From Tepidibacter mesophilus (GTDB taxonomy: Bacteria > Bacillota > Clostridia > Peptostreptococcales > Peptostreptococcaceae), in NCBI RefSeq assembly GCF_002724055.1, contig NZ_BDQY01000023.1, positions 1 to 55,879 on the forward strand: a stretch of 55,879 nucleotides of DNA, given 5' to 3'. A program made the translations under genes and the position numbers. Below, one piece after another: positions 51,123 through 55,879 of the stretch (position 1 is the first letter of the stretch; the number at the start of each line of letters is the position of its first letter). The notes under the pieces were generated by a model. That model did not search any database. It saw nothing but the letters and a program-made list of their open reading frames with translations, and was not told the DNA's origin.

Positions 51123-52271
51123 ATGGGAATATATTTAGATAATGCAGCTACTTCTTTTCCAAAGCCAATACAGGTATCAGAGGCAGTATATAATTTTATG
51201 GTCAATATTGGAGCAACATCTGGAAGAGGAGCTTATGAAAAAGCTATGGAGTCAGATAGATTAGTTTATGAAACAAGAAAAAGTATTGCTTCTTTGTTTA
51301 AGCAGGATGACCTTAAAAAAGTAATTTTCACATCTAATGTAACAGAATCATTGAATTTAGCTATAAAAGGAATATTAAAAAAAGGAAATCATGTAATTAC
51401 AAGTTCTCTTGAACACAATGCAGTATGGAGATCTCTTAAAACTCTAGAAAGAGATATTGGAATAAGTATTTCTAAGGTGCCATGCGATGAATACGGATAT
51501 ACAAATCCAGATGATGTTGAAAAATACATAAAAGAAAACACAGCACTGATTATTTTTACACATGCTTCTAATGTAATTGGAACAATACAGCCAATAAGAG
51601 AAATTGGATTTATTGCTAGAAGATATAAAATTCCTTTTTTAGTTGATGCAGCTCAAACAGCAGGAGTATATCCTATAGACGTAAAAAAAGATAATATTGA
51701 TTTATTAGCTTTTACAGGACATAAAAGTTTACTTGGACCTATGGGAACTGGAGGTCTTATTGTAAATTTGGATAAAGATATAAGTCCTCTGAAATCTGGA
51801 GGGACAGGTGGAGATTCATCTTATGAATATCAACCAAATTATTTTCCAAATAGATTAGAAACTGGAACGCCTAATGTTGGTGGAATAGTGGGTCTCTTAG
51901 AAGCTATAAAGTTTATACAAGAAACAGGTATAGATACAATTTTAAATAAAGAAAAAGAAGTATTATCATATGCACTTAAAAGATTAGAAGAAGTAGAAGA
52001 TATATCTATTTATGGTCCAAAAGATATTGAAAAAATAGTAAGTGTAATTACATTTAATTTAAAAGATAAATCTGCAGAAGAAGTAGCTTATGAGCTTGAT
52101 CAAAATTATGACATTATGATAAGAGCAGGTCTTCACTGTGCACCAAGTGCTCATAATGTAATAGGAACACAAAAAATAGGAACGGCAAGAATTGGAATAG
52201 GATATTTTAATGAAAAAGAAGATATTGATTTATTAGTAGATGCACTTAAAAAAATAAATAACCAAAATTAG
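51123..52271 (+). CDS. Class V aminotransferase, cysteine desulfurase family
   Basis: This 382-residue PLP enzyme has YLDNAATSFPKP, TSNVTESLNLAIKG, SSLEHNAVWRSL, VDAAQTAGVYPID, and the PLP Lys in FTGHKSLLGPMGTGG. The active-site Cys lies in RAGLHCAPSAHNVIGT, as in SufS-like desulfurases that make persulfide from cysteine. AAGGGGGA selects the ATG at 51123 over the ATG at 51102. It is 25 bases before an Fe-S protein gene, so cluster supply is plausible. SufU/IscU partners are not in the window. Confidence 0.9.
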   Translation: MGIYLDNAATSFPKPIQVSEAVYNFMVNIGATSGRGAYEKAMESDRLVYETRKSIASLFKQDDLKKVIFTSNVTESLNLAIKGILKKGNHVITSSLEHNAVWRSLKTLERDIGISISKVPCDEYGYTNPDDVEKYIKENTALIIFTHASNVIGTIQPIREIGFIARRYKIPFLVDAAQTAGVYPIDVKKDNIDLLAFTGHKSLLGPMGTGGLIVNLDKDISPLKSGGTGGDSSYEYQPNYFPNRLETGTPNVGGIVGLLEAIKFIQETGIDTILNKEKEVLSYALKRLEEVEDISIYGPKDIEKIVSVITFNLKDKSAEEVAYELDQNYDIMIRAGLHCAPSAHNVIGTQKIGTARIGIGYFNEKEDIDLLVDALKKINNQN

Positions 52272-52296
52272 GGGATTAAAATTGGGGGGAGATTAT

Positions 52297-52827
52297 TTGT
52301 ATTTAAAAGAAGTTAAAATGAATTTTATACAACCTTGTACAGCTGATTCTACAAGAATAAGATTTAAGGCTAAATTTTCAAGTGATATTTCAGAAATATT
52401 ACCTTACATAAATACTGTTGTAAAAGATGCTATATATAATAAGAAGATTCAAAGCTTAACAATAAGAAAGGAATTTAGAATTATTACAATTTATGGAATG
52501 AATTTAGCTGTATCTAAAGCAGTTAATGAATCGGAAGCCTACGAGATAATGGATTTAGTAAAAGATTTAGTTAATAATACATATAAAAGAAAAGATGAAA
52601 TAGAACCTTTATATGAAATGAGAGAAAAACCTAGTACTTTAGAAGTATATAAATATTTACCAAAACTAAATTGTAAAAAATGTGGAGAAGCAACATGTCT
52701 TGCATTTGCATCAAAAATTTTATCGGGCATGCAAACAATAAAAAAGTGTAGACCTATTTATGAAGAAACTAATAAAGAAAATTTAGATAAAGTGGAGAAT
52801 ATGTTGCAAGTTATGGGATATGAATAA
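52297..52827 (+). CDS. Protein with a C-terminal [4Fe-4S] motif (Fe-S, PF04060-like)
   Basis: This 176-residue protein has an N-terminal alpha/beta domain (residues about 1-105) and a C-terminal four-Cys cluster motif: LPKLNCKKCGEATCLAFASK then KKC. The motif occurs in corrinoid/Fe-S proteins and RnfB-type carriers. GGGGGAGA supports a TTG start at 52297; the TTG at 52282 lies before it. It sits in one unit with the desulfurase-like gene and is probably its client or partner. Confidence 0.82.
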   Translation: MYLKEVKMNFIQPCTADSTRIRFKAKFSSDISEILPYINTVVKDAIYNKKIQSLTIRKEFRIITIYGMNLAVSKAVNESEAYEIMDLVKDLVNNTYKRKDEIEPLYEMREKPSTLEVYKYLPKLNCKKCGEATCLAFASKILSGMQTIKKCRPIYEETNKENLDKVENMLQVMGYE

Positions 52828-52842
52828 AAATTATTTGATAAA

Positions 52843-52892
52843 TAAAAGACCTAGAAGTTGTTTAGAGTATAAAACAACTTTTAGGTCTTTTA
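52843..52892 (+). terminator. Terminator of the desulfurase/Fe-S unit
   Basis: Stem aaaagacctagaagttgttt/aaaacaacttttaggtctttt with one internal mismatch. Confidence 0.9.
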
Positions 52893-53049
52893 TAATATAG
52901 TAATAAACTTGTATATTTAGTTTGATAAATTTATATTCTCCTTCATATATCAACTTATATTTTTTATCAAAAAAATTACTTCCTGCTATTAGTTTAAATG
53001 GAGATGATTTAAAATACATACTCAATTTAAGAATGCCCTAGACTCTAAA

Positions 53050-53475
53050 TTATAACTTATTTATCATTGTATATTTAAGTATTCCTTTTGATTGATAGAT
53101 TAAGTCTACAATTTTAATTACTATACCAGATACAACCATGAATATTAATCCAACTGATAAACTAAATAATTCTGACGAAAATGGTATATCAAATTGGTTA
53201 TAAATAAAAGAACTAAAAAAAATACCCAATATAAGCATAAATAAAGGGAATAGATAAACTATAAACGCTATTTGCATAATAGATTTTGTTTCTGTTTCTA
53301 TCTTCACAAAATCGCCAGATTTAGCGTTTAGCGTATTCTCTATATTTACATATATTCCAGTGGTACTACAACCACCTTTACAGCTAGAACATTTTTCGCC
53401 ACATGCACTTGCTCTTCTTATTTCTAGTTTTGCAAAATTATCTTTTGTTTTTACAACTCTTCCTATGTTATCCAT
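53050..53475 (-). CDS. SoxR-reducing system protein RseC-like
   Basis: This 141-residue protein has the RseC/MucC layout: an N-terminal beta domain with ACGEKCSSCKGGCSTTGIYV (four Cys, possible Fe-S site) and two membrane segments (about 72-92 and 102-124). RseC proteins act in the Rnf-related reduction of SoxR or with anti-sigma factors. GAGGAGTG precedes the ATG. It stands alone, and no rnf genes are near. Confidence 0.85.
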   Translation of the reverse strand: MDNIGRVVKTKDNFAKLEIRRASACGEKCSSCKGGCSTTGIYVNIENTLNAKSGDFVKIETETKSIMQIAFIVYLFPLFMLILGIFFSSFIYNQFDIPFSSELFSLSVGLIFMVVSGIVIKIVDLIYQSKGILKYTMINKL

Positions 53476-53636
53476 AAAAACACTCCTCTCTATATAAATT
53501 TATATGCAAAAATTATGCCAAGTCAACAAAATATATAGAGAATCCATTAAATAACTTATTTTAAAATATAAATAAAAATAAGAATAAATAAAAATAAGAT
53601 ATATATTGATCTATATGACACAGCATTCATAGGATT

Positions 53637-53987
53637 TCACACAATAGTAACAACTGTTCCTATTGGAATAATATTATATAGTTCTATAATATCCTTATTA
53701 TACATTCGTATACATCCATTTGAAATTGATTTTCCTATTGATAATGGGTTGTTTGTACCATGTATACCGTAATGAGGTTTGCTAAGACCTAGCCATCTTT
53801 CGCCAAAAGGCCCTCCAGGTTTATAAGCTTTGTTTATTATTGTGAATGTACCTTTTGGAGTAGGAGTAGAAGGCTTACCTATAGCTATGCTATATGATTT
53901 AAACCATTTATTGTTTTTAAATAAAGTAAGTATACGATTATTGGTATTTATAGTAATCTTATAATTTGAAGCTCTGTTGGAATACAT
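53637..53987 (-). CDS. L,D-transpeptidase (YkuD domain)
   Basis: This 116-residue protein is a bare YkuD domain: ILTLFKNNKWFKSYSIAIGK, PTPKGTFTI, and the catalytic HGTNNP...SNGCIRMYNKDI with Cys near residue 92. It forms 3-3 peptide cross-links in peptidoglycan or acts in spore wall formation. No signal peptide or LysM domain is visible, which is unusual for an enzyme that works outside, so it may act in the forespore or leave by another route. AGGTGGTA precedes the ATG. Confidence 0.88.
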   Translation of the reverse strand: MYSNRASNYKITINTNNRILTLFKNNKWFKSYSIAIGKPSTPTPKGTFTIINKAYKPGGPFGERWLGLSKPHYGIHGTNNPLSIGKSISNGCIRMYNKDIIELYNIIPIGTVVTIV

Positions 53988-54176
53988 ATTACCACCTCGA
54001 ATCCGTCTTATTCAAGTAATTATAATCTATTGTATTATATAGTATATATTTTTTTTAGAAATTGTTTCTAATATATATTGAGCTATATTAAAATTTTTAA
54101 GTCAAAACACTTTTTCATTCGTATTGTTTTATGTAATCGATTATAATCAATATACAAAGAGGAGGTAATATACTAG

Positions 54177-54713
54177 ATGATAGATGAGAAATTGCAACAA
54201 GGTATAAATAGTGGCAATCCTAAAACTTATGATTTTCTAATTAATGAATATAGTAAGTTGCTTTGGATCATTGCCTCGGGTGTACTTAAAAATGTTGGAA
54301 GTAGAGAAGATATAGAAGATTGTGTAGCAGAAAGTTTTACATATTTATGGGAGCATCCTGAAAAATACAATCATCAAAGGGGAAGCATTAAATCATACTT
54401 ATGCATTATTACAAAAAGTAAAGCAATAGATAAAGTAAGGAAGATAAATAAAACTACAACTTTACCATATGATGAAGAGTTAAAAGTAAAAACTGAAGAC
54501 ATAGAGGAAGCGTTAGTAAATAAGCAAATGGTTAATGATATTTATGAATTTGCAAAAAATCTTAAGCAATTAGATAGTGAAATTTTTATACTTAGATATT
54601 TTTATCAATTAAAACCTAGAGAAATTTCAGATAAATTAAAGATTACAGTCAAAGAAGTGAGTAATAGACTTTACTATAGTAGAAAGTCTTTGCTTACAAA
54701 AATTAAATTATAA
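54177..54713 (+). CDS. ECF-type RNA polymerase sigma factor (CsfV-like)
   Basis: This 178-residue protein has region 2 (TYDFLINEYSKLLWIIASGV then EDIEDCVAESFTYLWEHPEK) and region 4 (QLDSEIFILRYFYQLKPREI, SDKLKITVKEVSNRLYYSRK). GAGGAGGT precedes the ATG. It is 17 bases before an anti-sigma factor gene of the RsiV type, so it resembles the lysozyme-responsive SigV/CsfV systems of Bacillus and Clostridioides. The promoter should be self-regulated, but I could not mark a clear ECF consensus. Confidence 0.88.
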   Translation: MIDEKLQQGINSGNPKTYDFLINEYSKLLWIIASGVLKNVGSREDIEDCVAESFTYLWEHPEKYNHQRGSIKSYLCIITKSKAIDKVRKINKTTTLPYDEELKVKTEDIEEALVNKQMVNDIYEFAKNLKQLDSEIFILRYFYQLKPREISDKLKITVKEVSNRLYYSRKSLLTKIKL

Positions 54714-54730
54714 ATTTTAGGAGGAAGACT

Positions 54731-55645
54731 ATGGAAAAATATGATAACCTTATGTCAGAGCTTGAGAAAGAAAATCTTGATATGATTGCAAACGAACTTC
54801 CTGAGTTTACAAATGAAAATTTAACTAATATAAAAAATAAATTTAACGAAAAAACTATAAATAAATCAAGTAGGCTTAAAAAAATAATTAGAAAAAGCTT
54901 TATAACAGCAGCTTGTATATGTTCTATTTTTGTAGGTTTAGTTAATGCAAATAATGCATTTGCAGCAAATTTACTAGATGTCCCAGTACTTGGTGATATA
55001 GTAAAAATTGTAACCATTGATAAATTAGCACTGTATGATAAGTATAAAGAAATAAATATAGAAATACCTTCTATTGAAGGACTTGAAAATAATGATGTTC
55101 AAGACGAAATAAACAGAATTTTAAAAGAACGTGCTATAGCTGTATATGATAATGCTATTGAAAACTCAGAGGAAATAAAAGAACAATCTCAGAATTCAGG
55201 ATTTTCAAAGCTGATGCCTGAGATAGTAGATCAAAGTTATACAACACTTACAAAGAGTGATGACATGTTGTCATTTAAAGTTGTTACAACTCAAATAAAA
55301 GCAAGTGGATATGAAACTGCTGACTTTTATAATGTAGATTTAAAAAATAGCAAGTTACTTAATATGAGTGATTTATTTAATAAAAATTATGATTATATAA
55401 GTACTATAAACAATGAAATTATAACTAAAATGAAAGAAGAAATAGAAAAAGAAGATGCTGGATACTTCGTGGAAGAGTTTAAAACTATAGATGACAATAC
55501 TAATTTTTATATAAATAAAAAGGGTAAACTTGTAATAGTTTTTGATGAATATGAAATAGCCGCTGGTTATATGGGAATGCCAGAATTTATAATTGAAACT
55601 TCTATTTTTGGAAATAACATTTCAGATTTAGGTTATTTGAAATAG
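54731..55645 (+). CDS. rsiV: RsiV-like anti-sigma factor with outer DUF3298 domain
   Basis: This 304-residue protein has an N-terminal cytosolic sigma-binding part (1-50), one membrane segment (about 53-72) and an outer DUF4163/DUF3298 region (about 100-295) with VFDEYEIAAGYMGMPEF. The segment NNAFAANLL just after the membrane helix looks like a signal peptidase site, as in B. subtilis RsiV, where lysozyme binding allows cleavage and frees the sigma factor. AGGAGG precedes the ATG. No o-acetyltransferase or deacetylase target gene is visible beside it. Confidence 0.87.
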   Translation: MEKYDNLMSELEKENLDMIANELPEFTNENLTNIKNKFNEKTINKSSRLKKIIRKSFITAACICSIFVGLVNANNAFAANLLDVPVLGDIVKIVTIDKLALYDKYKEINIEIPSIEGLENNDVQDEINRILKERAIAVYDNAIENSEEIKEQSQNSGFSKLMPEIVDQSYTTLTKSDDMLSFKVVTTQIKASGYETADFYNVDLKNSKLLNMSDLFNKNYDYISTINNEIITKMKEEIEKEDAGYFVEEFKTIDDNTNFYINKKGKLVIVFDEYEIAAGYMGMPEFIIETSIFGNNISDLGYLK

Positions 55646-55672
55646 CATATTAAGTAAAATAGTTATACGAAC

Positions 55673-55715
55673 AAAAGCCATGAATAGATTTAGAATATCT
55701 TTCATGGTTTTTTAT
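55673..55715 (+). terminator. Terminator of the sigma/anti-sigma operon
   Basis: Stem aaagccatgaa/ttcatggtttt with T-run. Confidence 0.85.
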
Positions 55716-55803
55716 TATTTGCTTATGATACTTATGCTGTTTTATTTAAATTCTATGAAAGTGCAAAAACACTTCAATAATTTTCCATTAAAATAAAACA
55801 AAA

Positions 55804-55879
55804 AAACATTTATGCAAAACCTTGTTATAATTAAGTTCCTACACAAAAACATAACAGGTGGTGTTGCATAAATGTTTCA
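55804..55879 (+). promoter_or_regulatory. Inverted repeat with promoter and probable gene start, cut by the window end
   Basis: A perfect 14-bp inverted repeat, aaacatttatgcaa (55804-55817) and ttgcataaatgttt (55864-55877), encloses a TATAAT-like -10 (about 55825-55830) and ends with AGGTGGTG and an ATG at 55872. A gene thus seems to start at the right edge with its start codon in the right arm. It may be a transposase behind a terminal repeat or a self-regulated gene. Confidence 0.5.

Noticed and set aside
52831-53025. 64-codon minus-strand frame
   Set aside because: It runs through the terminator at 52843-52892 and has no ribosome site or family pattern.

Overview
The window is AT-rich chromosomal DNA from a spore-forming, anaerobic low-GC Firmicute, most likely of class Clostridia. 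Supporting signs are the base composition, strong AGGAGG ribosome sites, frequent TTG and GTG starts, spore genes (CotF-type coat protein, DUF1657, a Spo0E-type phosphatase), a CsfV/RsiV-like sigma/anti-sigma pair, lactate dehydrogenase and dense intrinsic terminators. The species cannot be fixed by reading alone. No tRNA, rRNA or CRISPR array was seen.

Layout. 1-1460 is a mobile-element graveyard: the tail of an IS200/IS605-type element with a multi-hairpin RNA resembling a TnpB guide scaffold, the 3' end of a group II intron, and a broken IS982-like transposase. 1500-4905 holds a small metabolic cluster: a flavin-binding protein, a CatB/Vat-type acetyltransferase, a stand-alone TrpA-like protein, a histidine phosphatase and an HxlR regulator. 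4906-9150 is gene-poor, with gene remnants, endonuclease V and a hydrolase. 9153-14932 carries SstT, a PAS-GGDEF-EAL protein, a broken DUF3298/copper-amine-oxidase-N protein, YwbE, a lipase-like protein and a rhodanese lipoprotein. 15009-19999 is a two-gene unit of large proteins of unknown function. 20183-26717 carries a ModE-type regulator, an MFS exporter behind an apparent leader-peptide attenuator, htpG with a CIRCE operator, FetAB-type iron export genes and ldh.

The centre of interest is 27000-46430. It starts with a Csp-type Cys-rich copper-storage protein, CsoR and CopA. It then holds seven near-identical sigma-54 (-24/-12) promoters, all TGGCAT/C-N5-TTGCT, each just upstream of small Cys-, Met- or zinc-ribbon-bearing, often membrane-bound proteins: an LDCC protein/DUF2933/CopZ operon, a SHOCT protein, a CCGGH protein plus an Lgt homologue, a Met-rich exported protein, a zinc-ribbon/Spo0E/peptidoglycan-binding operon, a membrane zinc-ribbon protein, and a large HMA-DsbD/TauE-double-cupredoxin fusion. 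Inside the region lies a sensor kinase and a sigma-54-activating response regulator. I infer a clostridial, sigma-54-dependent envelope metal-stress regulon, most likely for copper, functionally like Gram-negative ZraSR/ZraP but with different parts and a possible link to sporulation. I know of no description of it.

46500-50246 is an arsenic resistance locus (acr3-arsD-arsA, then arsR) with two similar ArsR-type promoters, one with a perfect 30-bp palindrome. It is followed by a phosphoesterase, a cysteine-desulfurase-like enzyme and an Fe-S protein, then an RseC-like protein, an L,D-transpeptidase and the sigma/anti-sigma pair. The window ends in an inverted repeat that contains a probable start codon.
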